From: Hofstenia miamia
Taxonomy: Eukaryota > Xenacoelomorpha > Acoela
DNA: 64,000 bases
Direction of reading: 5' to 3'
Assembly: GCA_004352715.1 (NCBI GenBank)
Contig: SCFE01000002.1
Span: forward strand, 3,958,020-4,022,019
In this document: positions 12,391-24,375 of the stretch, one piece after another
Position numbering within the stretch: the stretch's first letter is position 1
How the letters are laid out: each line of letters begins with the position of its first letter
The notes under the pieces: generated by a model
What the model saw: only the letters and a program-made list of their open reading frames with translations
The model's database searches: none
What the model was told of the DNA's origin: nothing
Translations under genes and position numbers: made by a program

Positions 12391-12948
12391 TAAGTGTTGG
12401 ATCGTTTTTGCTCCCCCCCCCCCACTAACATTATTTTCATAGAAGATGGAATGTTTGCATTGAAAATATGTATTTAGGTATAACCCTAACCCTAATCCCT
12501 GTCAATTCTTCATTTTTCCGAATTTTCCGGATGGGTCTTCATTCCATCATATTATTCTTCACTTTTCAGGATCTAATCTTCACCTAATTTTGACCATAAC
12601 CTTAACCTAAATTCTTATATTTTATAGGAGACCACCCTAAAGCAAAGTCAGAAAAAGTCTAAATTCCCTATTTTTATAGACCTAAATCGTAAACCAGAAT
12701 CACAAATTCATTTTTCTTAAACTAAAGCCTAAATTTCTTATCTAAGATCTTTTTTTAGACCAAAGCCCTTAAACAAAGTCAGAAATTCACGTTTCCTAAA
12801 CCTAAAAACCTAAATTAATATTTTTTCTAGACCTAAACCCTAAACCAAAGTCACCAATCCTGTTTCCTGTTTTCAATGCAAACATTCCATGTGCTATGAA
12901 AATATTGTTAGTAAGGGGGAGGGGGAAGCAAAAAAGATCCTAAGTGTT
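12391..12948. mobile_element. 542-bp inverted-repeat MITE with 8-bp target duplication
   Basis: TAAGTGTT occurs at 12391-12398 and again at 12941-12948, flanking an element at 12399-12940. Its ends are inverted: GGATCGTTTTTGCTCCCCC on the left and the reverse complement GGATCTTTTTTGCTTCCCCC on the right. Inverted similarity continues for about 65 bp, including atggaatgtttgcattgaaaa. The interior has accctaaccctaatcc and roughly 74-bp units beginning tagacctaaa. An 8-bp duplication fits hAT, P or Merlin; the GG start favours Merlin or an unusual hAT. There is no coding capacity. Confidence 0.85.
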
Positions 12949-13079
12949 TTGCTTATGTACAGGAGGTAAGAATCTGCATAAGTATACATGGTATTATGCG
13001 ACATTCGACTCATAAACAGAATCCAGTTTTTATTTACAAACACTCGCCCTTATCATACAGTGCTAATATATATATATAT

Positions 13080-13672
13080 ATAAGCCGCCATAAGTCACTA
13101 CGAGTTTTTTGTTTAATAAGAAAGAGTAAAATATACTTTTTTAAAAAACTGTATAATTCAGGTATAGGTACAGGTATAGCAGGTAAACAATACATAAAAT
13201 AAATTTGAAAATATATAAGCAAGATAACTATGAATTAAATGTCAAATGGGTCCACTTGGAGACCATTATGTTCGACACATAAGCGAAACCTCCTGAAAGT
13301 TCGATCATTTATTTTTCGGAGAACATCAGCTGTAATCTTGTTGGTAATCTCATTGCGGACTACTTGTTTTAGGGCCTCTATATTATTAACCTTTTGAGAC
13401 ATTATTCCAGGTCTTATAATGCCCCACAACGCATTATCACAAGAGGTCAAATCTGGTGACCGTGGAGGGAAGGCGACGGGGCCGAATTTTCCAACCCATC
13501 GATCTGTAAATTGCATGTTAAGAAATTCTCGAGTTTCTAGAGCCGTATGAGCAGGTGCTCCGTCTTGTTGGAAATGACTCTGCTGACTCTGTTAGCTGAG
13601 ATTAAAACTTGTCAATACATTTCTATGCTTATAACAGAAAAAACCTCGTAGTGACTTATGGCGGACCCTGTA
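13080..13672 (-). mobile_element. Deleted mariner-like element
   Basis: Ends are inverted. CCGCCATAAGTCACTACGAG at about 13085 matches the reverse complement of the right end, which reads CAGGGTCCGCCATAAGTCAC and abuts TA at 13671. The left end has lost the outer CAGGGT. About 590 bp remain, holding only the C-terminal third of a transposase, so this is a deletion derivative. Confidence 0.8.
13235..13574 (-). pseudogene. C-terminal fragment of mariner-like transposase (DD41D type)
   Basis: The minus strand reads FQQDGAPAHTALETREFL, a cryptic stretch QFTDRWVGKFGPVAFPPR, then SPDLTSCDNALWG and a C-terminal helix-rich tail ending VDPFDI. The second catalytic Asp (QQDGA) and third (SCDNALWG) are 41 residues apart by my count, the DD41D spacing. 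The third residue is Asp, as in mariners, and not Glu as in Tc1. The N-terminal DNA-binding domain and first Asp are missing. The HTH fragment at 45464 may be the N-terminus of a related element. Confidence 0.75.
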
Positions 13673-13679
13673 TATATAT

Positions 13680-14230
13680 AAAATCAATAATATACAAAAT
13701 TGATGAAACAAGCCTACAGAACATCATCCAATTATAAGAACTTAACAATAGCAGTATATGAAATAGTTACAATTATAATCAATACCAGAGAACATCTATT
13801 GGAAGTTGCTTCACATTGAAAGAAATTATGTCTACCTCAAGGTGAAATTAAAACATCTAAACGCAAAATTAAAAGCATTTAATATAAAAAAACCGCAAGT
13901 ATTAAATTGATAAAAATTATAGTTCATTAAATATGTCTCTAAAATTCAAATCTTTTTGATGTTTGAAAACTAATTCAGTATTTTTAAGGCTTTTTGGTGT
14001 CATCTGCCAGTGAGGAGCATCTTTCAGTCATAGTAAGTACACAAGAAGAGAAGCCTCGCTCCGATCGTCAAGGTGACTCTTTAAAAACAGTTCGACATGG
14101 AAATCTTTTTATTTCAGAAGATAATTCACTCATGACAAAATAAAATGTAAGCAGATGCACGAAAAAATATTGATCAAACCTAAACCCTAAATTTTATTTT
14201 TCGTTCAAGTCATTCATACTGATGATTAGT
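13680..14230. other. AT-rich DNA, no gene recognised
   Basis: No coding, RNA or repeat feature that I can support. Confidence 0.5.
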
Positions 14231-14234
14231 TTAC

Positions 14235-14365
14235 TTTTGGATTTAGCAATTATCTTCTTACCATTATAAACACTCTGGTTCTTTTAATCCAACTTAATTG
14301 TTCTGTAAACAATCTAACACCAAGTAAAATGTCCTCGAAAGATACACATTTCAATGATCTCAACA

Positions 14366-14397
<32 letters not shown>

Positions 14398-14446
14398 TTT
14401 TACCACTCGACCATAACCCGTTCCGACTCGAATCCGATTCCACCTC
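14235..14446. repeat. Diverged direct repeat, copy 1, ending in a hAT-type terminus
   Basis: Shares ttggatttagcaattatctt, ttcttttaatccaacttaat and gttctgtaaacaatctaac with 14865-15050. A (TAA)n tract follows, then ccataacccgttccgactcg and CCACCTCTG, whose reverse complement CAGAGGTGG is a typical hAT end. Confidence 0.6.
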
Positions 14447-14864
14447 TGGGTCAGCATACTATCATTTTAACTTTTGTAAGCTAATGGTAGGACGACTGTC
14501 GAAGACAAGTCTTTGTAATACACTTTTCAATTTTCGGCTAATAGTTAATTTATTGCGTACATGTGACTTCTTACCTGAAAGCAATTCCCCAAGTAGCACA
14601 ACCAGTTAACCTACGTTACTTGCACTCTATGTTATGTCATTGTATTATTCGTGCATAAGAAAGAGGCAATTATAAGTTCGCACTGCACTTGAATTGTTTT
14701 ATTTAAAAGTATATTTTTCATCTTCAAACATTTGTTCCTTAACGTTCATTGATTTTCTTATTACAAATATTTCAAGCTACCGTTACCTAGTAATACCATA
14801 CTGAACAGTACTTTGAAAAAACACATTTAATGATTAAATATTTTTTAAAAAAAAACAAGGTTTA

Positions 14865-15110
14865 CTTTTGGATTTAGCAATTATCTTCTTGCCATAATAA
14901 ACACTGGATGCGAGTTAGTTCTTTTAATCCAACTTAATTGTTCTGTAAACAATCTAACGCCAAGTTAAAATGTCCTTGAATAAAGACATATTACAATGAT
15001 CACAGCAAATTAAAATAATAATATTAAATCTAAAAAATTGTTTCCACCCGAAGTCAATCTGTTTTGCTTTCAAAAACTCAACCCGAACCCGACCCGATTC
15101 CATTATCTTT
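14865..15110. repeat. Diverged direct repeat, copy 2
   Basis: Same order of blocks as 14235-14446, with insertions such as gatgcgagttag. It ends in aacccgaacccgacccgatt, again similar to hAT subterminal sequence. It probably represents two copies of one non-autonomous element. Confidence 0.6.
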
Positions 15111-15129
15111 GGAATCATCATTCGAATAC

Positions 15130-15382
15130 AATAATCAATGTGATTAGTGTGATGACTCATATATCGATGAGACCAAAAGACATGGGAGTCAGAATCAAAG
15201 AACATATGAGAGGCCACCTAAGATCAGAAATATTCTGCCATCAACATCAAAAGAAAATAGAAAACTTTAAAATTATAATGAATAAAATTTTACAAAAATT
15301 GGAAAAGCAATTACCATCAATGCAACAACAGATACCTGTAAAAGTAAACTTTCTATTAAATAGACAAATTATTCTAATATAA
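15130..15382 (+). pseudogene. Possible retroelement C-terminal fragment (GIY-YIG-like?)
   Basis: The open frame reads DMGVRIKEHMRGHLRSEIF, then CHQH and IENFKIIMN, ending FLLNRQIILI. The pattern RIKEH, a histidine block and LNRQ resembles the tail of GIY-YIG endonucleases of Penelope-like elements. Downstream at about 15431 lies ctgacgaagatagactatca, a phrase common just after such elements. No GIY or YIG motif is left and no reverse transcriptase is near, so the identification is weak. Confidence 0.35.
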
Positions 15383-15522
15383 TGCATCTTAACGTCAAAC
15401 TTAACTTTTTAAAATATTTCTAACATTCTACTGACGAAGATAGACTATCAATCGAAACCGGTCTAATATATGTGTTTATAATTTTCTTTAATTTCACTAA
15501 TATGAAAAGTCTTAAAAGAATT

Positions 15523-15528
<6 letters not shown>

Positions 15529-15584
<56 letters not shown>
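15529..15584. repeat. (TA)n microsatellite
   Basis: About 56 bp of uninterrupted TA dinucleotide. Confidence 0.95.
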
Positions 15585-15586
<2 letters not shown>

Positions 15587-15719
15587 ATGCTTTTATGAAA
15601 AACTATTTTATCTGGAAAAATATCGTATCTCATTTAATACTGGTTTTTCAATCTTTAACCTATCTTTTCACAATATATACAGGTTACATTATTATGTAAT
15701 TTTCTACTGTTGCTCTATT

Positions 15720-18330
15720 AATATCGCCTCTTAGTCTAAATAATTTTTGGATTTTGTTAAAGTGACGTATCTAAGGATAAGATTATCATAGTCTATATTT
15801 ATTCAAAAAACATTTTATTGCAAGAATTTGCAATATATACTACTACATTCTAGTTTTGTCTCAGGCGGTATAAGCATTTACACATGCATTTTTGTATATT
15901 ACATTTACATATTCATGTTAACCTTAGCAACAATCTCACACAGCATTTAACAAACAGTGTTTTTACAAAATATCGATTGGCTACAACGTCATTTACACAA
16001 AAGTACATACTGTCAATGGTTGCTTTCAATTAATTTTGAAAAAGTTTTAAGAATATTCTATTACAAACAAGGACATCATATAAATAAGATGTCCTTGATT
16101 ACCACGGATTGAATTTAGTAGTTATAGTTTATATATTTTTCACTCTGTAAGCAATGGCTGTCTTCGTAATTCTCCTTTAAGAATTCGAGTACATTAAATT
16201 TTATTCTGCCCGACAATAAAACTGAAATGTAATAAAATAACAAACATTTCAGCTAATTAAATGAAGAATTTGAAACTTATGCACGTCACATTGAACCTTA
16301 TCTCAAGCACTTTGATAAAACATAAAATTATTGACTAAATTTGCACAAAGCGTGGGAATCGTAAACAGACAATACAAAATCAACAATTTTCAACTGCCCA
16401 AAAATTGATTGTCAATTCTTTCTATTAGTAACCTCAAAACAGTTGTAGGCAGGTAGATTTGAAGCTACTGCAAAGTTAGGAAATAAAAATATTCTGATTA
16501 TTTGCCACAAGCTTTTTTTATGGTTGTAAATATTTGAAGTTTTCTTTAACATTCCTAAAAGATGACAAAAGTGGTGTTTTAGGATATGCTTGGAAGTGAA
16601 ATTCATAGAAAAATGTTCACAAAAATGTGTATGATTACGATTTCTGGATGCGTTAAATGTAAAACTAAAAAATGTCACTTTGTGACCTAAACTACCAAAA
16701 ATTTTATTTATGGGATCAACGGTGGCATTTGGTTGCAAAAATTATTACCATTGATGTTTAATGGAATAAATACAGCACAATCGCAGTATTTAATTGCTTA
16801 TGACAGCATTAGCAAAAACTGAATCGTGTTTTCGTCATTTGTATTATATAGATACTCTAAAGGAAGTCGTGCAAGATTTTCATAATGATAAAATATTGAC
16901 TGATGATGTCACTACTCGAAGCAGTATCCATGAACTAATAAGCAGAAATAACTGTGTTTTTAATTAATAGTAGGTATACATTCAGGCAGATGCAGCGGAA
17001 GAATTTGTTCCTCACCACTGCTTTCAGCCTTTTGACATCTGCCTTGTTAAATTCAATATTCGATGTGGTAATTGCTAGCATGATATAAGGAGATGATTAT
17101 GCACGAAGTCCCCGGTAATGCCTAGTATGATGGCATGATGTTATGAGAAGAAAAAATCATTTGTTTTACATAATTTTTTTCTAAAGAAAAACTACAACAG
17201 GAAGCCTTAGTCTATGTAAGAAGTAATTACATCAAAAATGTCTTGTATGTATTAAATCCAACCATACACCATTTTTCAAAAATATCATTAGACGAACAGA
17301 ATGAAAAAAACATTTATAGAATTTCATTTCAGTGCTTTGATATAACTGTTAAAAAAGTAACTATCAGGAGGATAACAAAAACTCTTGTGAAAAACTGAAA
17401 CAAAAATCTTTCACTCAACACACCCTTGCTATACCTGGATAACAGCGTCCAAAAATATTAACTCTTAGAAAAATTCAGAAAAACCATACCATGTTCTACA
17501 ATAACTTGACCACGCTGATTTCCTTTCTGAAGTTCATTTTCGCCTTTATCCCCCAGTTCCTCTAGAAACGTGCATGTTCAGCATTGCAGTTTGTTTATAA
17601 GAACATCTGGTGTTTCATGTTGTAACATCCTTTATAAATTTTCGACATCAGCAATGTGCTATAGAAAATAGTCTTTTGCATTAATATTGGCGAATTTTGA
17701 CGGAAACTGCAGTTTGATGCATCAGAAGTTCATCATAAGCAAATTCGCAGTGTTTTACACTTTCAGAAACATTATTTGTAAATGTTTCTATAGATATTCA
17801 ACAGAGTGATATTCACAAAATTGCACATAATTTTGCAAATATTACTTTATATTTTGATGCCTAAGAATAACCTATTGCATTGATTAATAGATATTTTTTT
17901 TGCTGTTCAATAGTTCAATTGACTAAGTTTTAAAAAAATATAGATAAACCATGTAAGAGATGTTTAAGAAATTTAAAATTTGTAGTGAATATATTCTGTT
18001 TGACAAAGTTTGTAGATAACATTGCAAGCTTTTGGGAAAAAATGAATTTTTTCACATGCATCTAATTTTTGCACGAAAAGTAATATCGCCAAAAAGACCA
18101 CTGACAATTTAGGAAACATATATCAATCTCTTCCTTCTACAAAAAATTTGACGAAGGAGGCTGAAATCTGAAAAAATATTTTTTTTATGGAGATTAAGTT
18201 TGAAACGGCGACATTACACACAACAAACAAAATTATATGTGTTTCCACCCATACATAACAATAGTTTCTGAAACTATTTAGCCAGTAGTGGAAAAATTAA
18301 AATTTTTAGTTGGCATGCCATGCAACAGCT
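15720..18330. other. AT-rich intergenic DNA, no gene recognised
   Basis: A 108-codon open frame at 16412-16738 (minus) has no recognised motif and is probably chance. No transposon ends or RNA genes were found. A short inverted pair near 16069-16093 (ggacatcatata and tatataagatgtcc-like) is too small to call. Confidence 0.5.
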
Positions 18331-21300
18331 ACATGTAACAGGGACGTAGCTAGGATCTGAAAAAATGGGAGGAGCCGGCAAGGGTTCTGGGAAATTTTTT
18401 CGAGCCATGCCCTTTAGACTTTCAGAAAACGTGGGATACGCCTTTTCATTCTTTATCTACTAAGAAATTCAACATCCCATTAGTACTCTTTACAAAGATA
18501 ACTTGCAAAAATAACATCAAGAATCATGTAATAAACAATGAAGACTGCCAACAAATATAAAAGTTTCAAACTAATAATAGGCCCTATTTTTTATGCTGGC
18601 AAAACGATCTATTATCTGATCTATGTCAACTTTGTGATTATTGTAAATATACATCAAGGCAAGTCCAGTTAGTCTAGCTTCTGACGTTCTGTTTCAAAGG
18701 TACGTTTTCAGCTATCGCAATGTGCTGTTGATATTGACAATATGCTGGCGATCTTTAAGAGACTATGTATCGTAGGGAATACTGAAGCATCACAGGTTTC
18801 TATGGTCATACTTTACTTAGGCATGAATACCTTCGACGTCATTGTTTGCAGACAGTGTTGTTGAATACGTTTTCCAAAGTTCATCGAACTCTGCCTTTTT
18901 CATCTCTGCTTCACAACAATTTACAGGCAATAGCGAATCAAAATTTGCAGCAATTTTTAATTTATTGCCAAATCTTAGTTAAAGCTGCTGGAGCACAGTG
19001 TCCGTAAATGGAAGGTAGATGGTGACTCTGTAGTAAGCTTCGGGATAGTCAACGTTTGGATTGTCTCGGTAGGTCGAATTGTCGCTAAGTCGCGGTTTCT
19101 CAATTTCAAGACGCAGGCTTGAAATGGTATAAACGATCCATTTCTAGATAGTTGAAAAACGCTACTCAGTGTTATTGTGATTATATTGAAGCGTGTCATT
19201 TATGTTTTTAACATGGGCCATTGCGTCTCGCAAGCATGTGTTCTTCTCTTGGAGGCATTTTGACAGTAAATCAAAATTGTTGGTTACAGCAACACAACTA
19301 AATAAAGTGACGATGAATTTGCTAATGGTGATCGCTTTTACCAAACCCATTGCATTCGTCTTTGCTGATGGTTATCAAAGTGCGAACTATTGGCACATAA
19401 TTTGAGACAAAGTTCTCTAAGGCCGTGACTCTTTCAACCCACCTTGTCTCGCATATCGACTGAAGAATACCAGTGCTTTATGGCTGCTTGAAAGCTACAT
19501 AGCACTTTGTAATGTGATCTTCTTCTTGTTGCTTTTTTCAAGAATGTTGTCACCCTTTTCACAGTGCTTACCATGTCACGAACGGTAGGAAGCTTAGAGG
19601 CATGAACCAAAGCTAAGTTCAAGTTCTGTGCTGAGCAATGATAATAGTCTGCTGATGGGCAAAGGCTTTTCACATATGCACTGGTGCCAACTGCATTTGA
19701 GCTCATCACGGAAGCACCGTCGTAGCTTTGACCTACTGCAGCATCAACAGATAATCCGCAACTTTGATTTACATTGAGAATCGCCTTTCCAATGGCCTCG
19801 CCTGTGAACATTGGTTCTTCGATTTCCAGAGATTTTTGCGTATCCTCGTCACATTGTTTTCAAAACTAATCCATGTTTTTCGGAATCATATCTACAGTGA
19901 CATCTGCAGTCTCCTGCCTCCGTGTCACCAGATTTTACTCTAAATTTTAGAATACGCCTGAAGTTTCCCTCACCAGACTTCATATAGTCAAGTTCTAACG
20001 TACCACTATCATCTGAGCCTCGTAGAGCAATATTGTTCTATCTACAAAACAGAACCGTTTCGATTATTGGTCGTAGACGTGCACGATTGTCCTCACACGC
20101 TTTTTGATGGCCTGTATTTATTAGCTTGTGAATGTCAATTTTTCTTGTGAAATTAGCAAGAAATTCTTGACATTGAGCAGCAGCATTTTGGTGGTATTGA
20201 GATTGCAAGTGCTTATTTAGATCACCTGTTGCTCCAGTAAGCGAGTCGTATCTGGTAAGAGGAGACACCACTAGCTTTCCAATCTTGCTTCAGTGCGATA
20301 TGTTGCTTCCTCTACTCTTGAGAGCACGCAGATCTTGCACAACACTCCACCAGCTTTCTTACTGTAAGAAAAGTCGGGATACTTGTCAATATGGCATTGT
20401 TGCAGACTTCTTCCATATTGCTTTGTTGTCCCTTGTGTTTTAAAAGAGAATAGCCACCTGAAGCTCTTCTATGCTTGCCATTTGGTCGTGAGGATATAAT
20501 TTTTTTTCAAAATCAGATGCTTTACTGCCAAGATAATTTCAAATGTCATAATCTGGAAGCAGACTTGAAATTGTCAGAGGTGCCTTTGGGTGAGAATCAT
20601 GACTCCTTTTTTCCTTCAGAACTTGCGATTGGTTGATTGGCAGGAACGCATTCTTTTTCCATTTGATACATCTCGACTTGTTGTTATTGTTGCTGTTGCT
20701 CCTCGTTTATTTGTTCATCAAGTCTGGATGGTTGATCGATAACTTGCACGTCTAGTTGACCATCATTTCGAAAGAATGCCATCTATGTCTGCTTCATGAC
20801 TTTTGCAAACTTTTTTGGAGGAGCAGATCTTGAAGAGCCATCAGATAGTGGTTGTTTTGCTGAGAGTGTTATTCCCCTTATCCATTTTAACAGAATGTCG
20901 ATAACTGATATACACGAGAGAGAATGAATTCAGCTGCAATATAACATCTTCGTTCAATTCAATATACTTTATGGTTCCCTTATGAAAAGAAATATGTTGA
21001 TTCAAAGTTCAACATCAAAGAATATAATTATACAGAGACACAGCTGCCAAATTGCAACTAAACTTGTTAGAGAAAGAGACATCAAATTATTACTCATGTT
21101 AACATTGACATTAGTTCCGGTTTAGTTGAACTATATCATGTTGTTTTCCCGACACACAGAAAAATTGCTTGAATCATCCAGCATAGATGTAACAAATTCC
21201 ATTATCATATGTTATTTCCGATTTCAACCAAAGCGGAAATAATATGGGATTGGATTTTAATCCCTAAATATTTTGAGCAATCTCCCACCACGACCGGTTA

Positions 21301-21458
21301 CCATATGAGGTGCCTTTGATCATCGCTAATGTCTCAAAGCCAAATCGAAAATCAAAATGATAAACCTAAACCCAAAAAAAACATTCTAGCAAAACGGAAA
21401 GGGGGGAGGGAGCCGCGGCTCTCACAGCTCCCCATCTGGCTACGTCCCTGACATATAA
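18331..21458 (-). mobile_element. 3.1-kb hAT transposon with transposase remnant
   Basis: Element 18339-21450. Both ends begin CAGGGACGTAGC, as read inward, followed by related TAGGAT/CAGAT sequence and a GGGAGG block. The flanking 8-bp target duplication is ACATGTAA (18331-18338) and ACATATAA (21451-21458), one mismatch. The interior encodes a ZMYM1/TTF-zinc-finger-type hAT transposase on the minus strand. Full length for such elements is about 3 kb, so this is a nearly complete but mutated copy. Confidence 0.93.
18585..20885 (-). pseudogene. hAT transposase (ZMYM1/TTF-type), frameshifted
   Basis: The likely start is ATG 20885-20883 (MDKGNNTLSAKQPLSDGS). After decayed frames come TGATGDLNKHLQSQYHQNAA and the helix region to 20038, then NNIALRGSDDSGTLELDYM. 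Next is the core GQSYDGASVMSSNAVGTSAY with HCSAQNLNLALVHA (19811-19434). The C-terminal dimerisation segment ends with LTGLALMYIYNNHKVDIDQI and FASIKNR at about 18590. Domain order matches the family: BED/TTF-like finger, RNase H-like core with the SYDGA block, hAT C-terminal dimerisation. Several stops and frameshifts preclude a functional product. Confidence 0.88.
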
Positions 21459-21459
21459 C

Positions 21460-24110
21460 CTATGCATGAAATCTGTAATTACTGACCCGGCATGTCCGGA
21501 TTTAAAAAACCTTCCCTTTAGCCCGATTAAAAATTGACCAAACATTACTCACATCTTCTCTCAAGCAAAAACCTTTTCATCCTTCATTGATGATAGAGCT
21601 TCGTTAAGGTCAAAGAGACTTGAAGAAACTATCTTTTTGACGTACAATCGAATTTGTGAAATGATAAATAACAAGAATTTCTGATTCAAAAATAAATTCC
21701 AGTTTTTTTATTCTCTTTTATAATAATCTAGAACTTACCAAGTTGTTAAAAAAAGTGAGCGGAATTGGGATAGATGCAAGTTACATTTTTAAAGATACTC
21801 TGACATTAAGTTTTCTTCTTTCTTCAAATTCAAACGCTATTTATAATTGAAATCACAAATTTGTTGCTCTAACTTTCGTTCAGTAAAAAAGTAAATAGCT
21901 TTGAGACACTTATTACCCATCATACTAACTAAATAAGGAAACTTTTATTACTTAAATTGTAAACTTTTGGGAGGTTTTTCGAATGATTTATTGTAAGGGG
22001 CAATTACACCCTCTTCGCTTTCGCCGCCACTGAGAAGTGCAGATAATGGAAGCACAGAAAAAGTCTGTTAGGACAAGCGGTGTGAAGAAGCGTGAAGATT
22101 GAAGAGCAGTGGTAAATTACATGTACACGATATATATATGAAAGAAGTGAAGACAATATCACCATCTAATAGAAGGCTTTAGTCAAGTTGTCACAGAATG
22201 AATGTAAATTCTGGCAAGCAGGGTAGGATGAATAGAGCTTGAGTAGATAGCAGGCTTCAGAAGCTAAAGTTAAACTATTTGAGCATAAACAACGCAGACT
22301 TATAAATATAATTTGATAGATGATTTCAAAGCTATGCAATATGAAAATTTCACATTCCGATGGGTTTAGAATGGTTGGCACTCGATGTTATTTTTATAAG
22401 ATTTTTAATAAAGGCATTCTTGTACTATGATGAAACATCCTGGTGTGGTAGTAGGAGTGGTAGTAGTAAATAGATTTACTAGAACTTAAGGAAACAACAC
22501 ATATTTATATAATTCGTGAGTCCACAACAGAATTGTCATAGGTCTGTAACTGCAAAATATTTTTGTTAAAAATTCAACGCTTATATTATTTTTCCACTAT
22601 TTCAAGAATTCCTATGTCTCCACTAGAACCACTACAATAATTAGTTCAGAAGATAATTGATATTTGAATAGTAGTCTAAATCGAACTGTATTTTATTAAT
22701 CCATAAAAGAAAGTTCAAAAATATATTTCATAATTATGTGAAATTTTTATAATAATTACTTTAGTTACGTTTTCGAGTAGCCACCTACATCGGAATAATT
22801 TTTTGTTTGACAGTAGAAACCACTGATGCGATTATGAGTCTATAATTAAGAAACTGGAGTTGAACAAAATGATATTGTTTAGTAGAAGTTATGGATTACT
22901 GTTGTGAAAGACTAAGATTTTGTGAAACTCTCCTACTACGATACATGTGTAGTGAGGAAAACATATAATAAATTTTCAATATTTGTTACGGGTATTGACA
23001 GAAATGGATGCGAGGACGTCGCAATTTTATTTATATATTAATATAAAATAAATTAGTTAATAATAAGTTTGTACTATATATTTAACAAACAAAATGCAAA
23101 GAATTTCAAATTTGTCCTAAGAGACTTCAATCTTGTTTGGCATTTGAGGTTACTTAAAAATTATCCACTAAATATTTGCTTGACAGTAAACTACCCACTG
23201 TAACTTTAAAGTCACAAACCGTTTTTTCAGATTTTTATCAATGTTCTCAAGTTTATTAGAAAGTTGGAGAATCTATGGGTAAGTGTACTCGTTTAGGGTA
23301 AAAATTTTTGATACAATTTTCTAGTGTGTTTGACGTACATTAAAATTTTTTTTCACAAATTACGATTTTTGCAAAAACTTTCAAATTCTTACTATAGCAA
23401 GTGTTCAGATAGTTGATCAATCTAGAACCGCTGCATCAAGTTATATTTTCTGTAAATAGACATGCAAATTCTGTTCATGGATCCAGTGCACAAATTCAGA
23501 AGTCATCACGCCGTAGGCGTGCCTAGGCGAGTTCGCAAAGGCCCGAATTAAAATGAAAATGACGGAGGAGCTGTCCAAAGATGTTTTCCAGACTAGACAT
23601 TTCATTATTTAGTGAGCTGAGAGAGTTCAAAAAAATGTTATAGAAACTCACAAATTTTGAAAAAATACCTGGCCTATTTAGGATCAAAAGAACAATATAT
23701 TAACAATTTAACCATTAATAAATAACAGTTTTCCAAAAACTACTTTTTGAAATGATTTAACTTGGCATTAAATAACAAAATAATCATAGTAATTAAATAT
23801 AATTACCTTTAAATATAATACAAGGAACTATTTTACTAAGTTCATTAAGTACGAGTTACATGAATGAAAGAGAAGCTTGACATGGGTAAAAACATCAAGC
23901 TCGAATTACTTCCGATCGCAACTAATCAACTCTATAATTAAACCAATTTGTAGTAATTTACTTATTTCATCTAATAGTAATCGCTAATGAACTGTAAAGA
24001 TTCTTTGAAATTTTTAATTGCATATGAATTTTTTCTACGAGTTATAAATACATGAATTTCAGAAAGTAACGTTTGATAAGCCAATTTATAAAAAAATAAA
24101 GTCATTTTTT
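21460..24110. other. AT-rich intergenic DNA, no gene recognised
   Basis: The open frame 22166-22381 (minus) carries no known motif. No clear element ends were seen. The phrase ctggcctatttaggatc near 23670 loosely resembles the terminus of MITE family A but has no partner. Confidence 0.45.
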
Positions 24111-24112
24111 AA

Positions 24113-24375
24113 TTTTTTGATGTCAATAAAAATTTTTCCCACTCATAACTAAATAATAAGGATATGTAAAATCTGAAAGCACTACTGGATAGAAGAACGT
24201 GTCCTATTTCACTTGCATACCTAATATGCACCTACGGTTTGGGTCGTATATTTACAGAAAACTCAATACTTGATGTTAGTTGATGCTGTCATGGCCTTCA
24301 CCTATCGTATTATCTGAAGATTAAGAATCCGGTAATTTGAAAGCTTTTGCAAAAATCGTGTTTTCAATTGAAAAT
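24113..24375. repeat. Dispersed repeat family B, copy 1
   Basis: Similar in order and content to 55795-56055. Shared blocks are aactaaataata/tactaaataata, agcactactggatagaa/acaccactggatagaga, cctatttca/cctctttca, acagaaaac and the tail caaaaatcg...cattga. No coding meaning was recognised and its ends are not defined. Confidence 0.6.

Noticed and set aside
12480-12860. Telomere or interstitial telomeric repeat (ccctaa-like)
   Set aside because: Only a few degenerate units are present and they lie inside a MITE with a target duplication, so they are element filling and not a chromosome end.
16412-16738. Minus-strand 108-codon frame
   Set aside because: No recognisable motif, and codon composition like the background.
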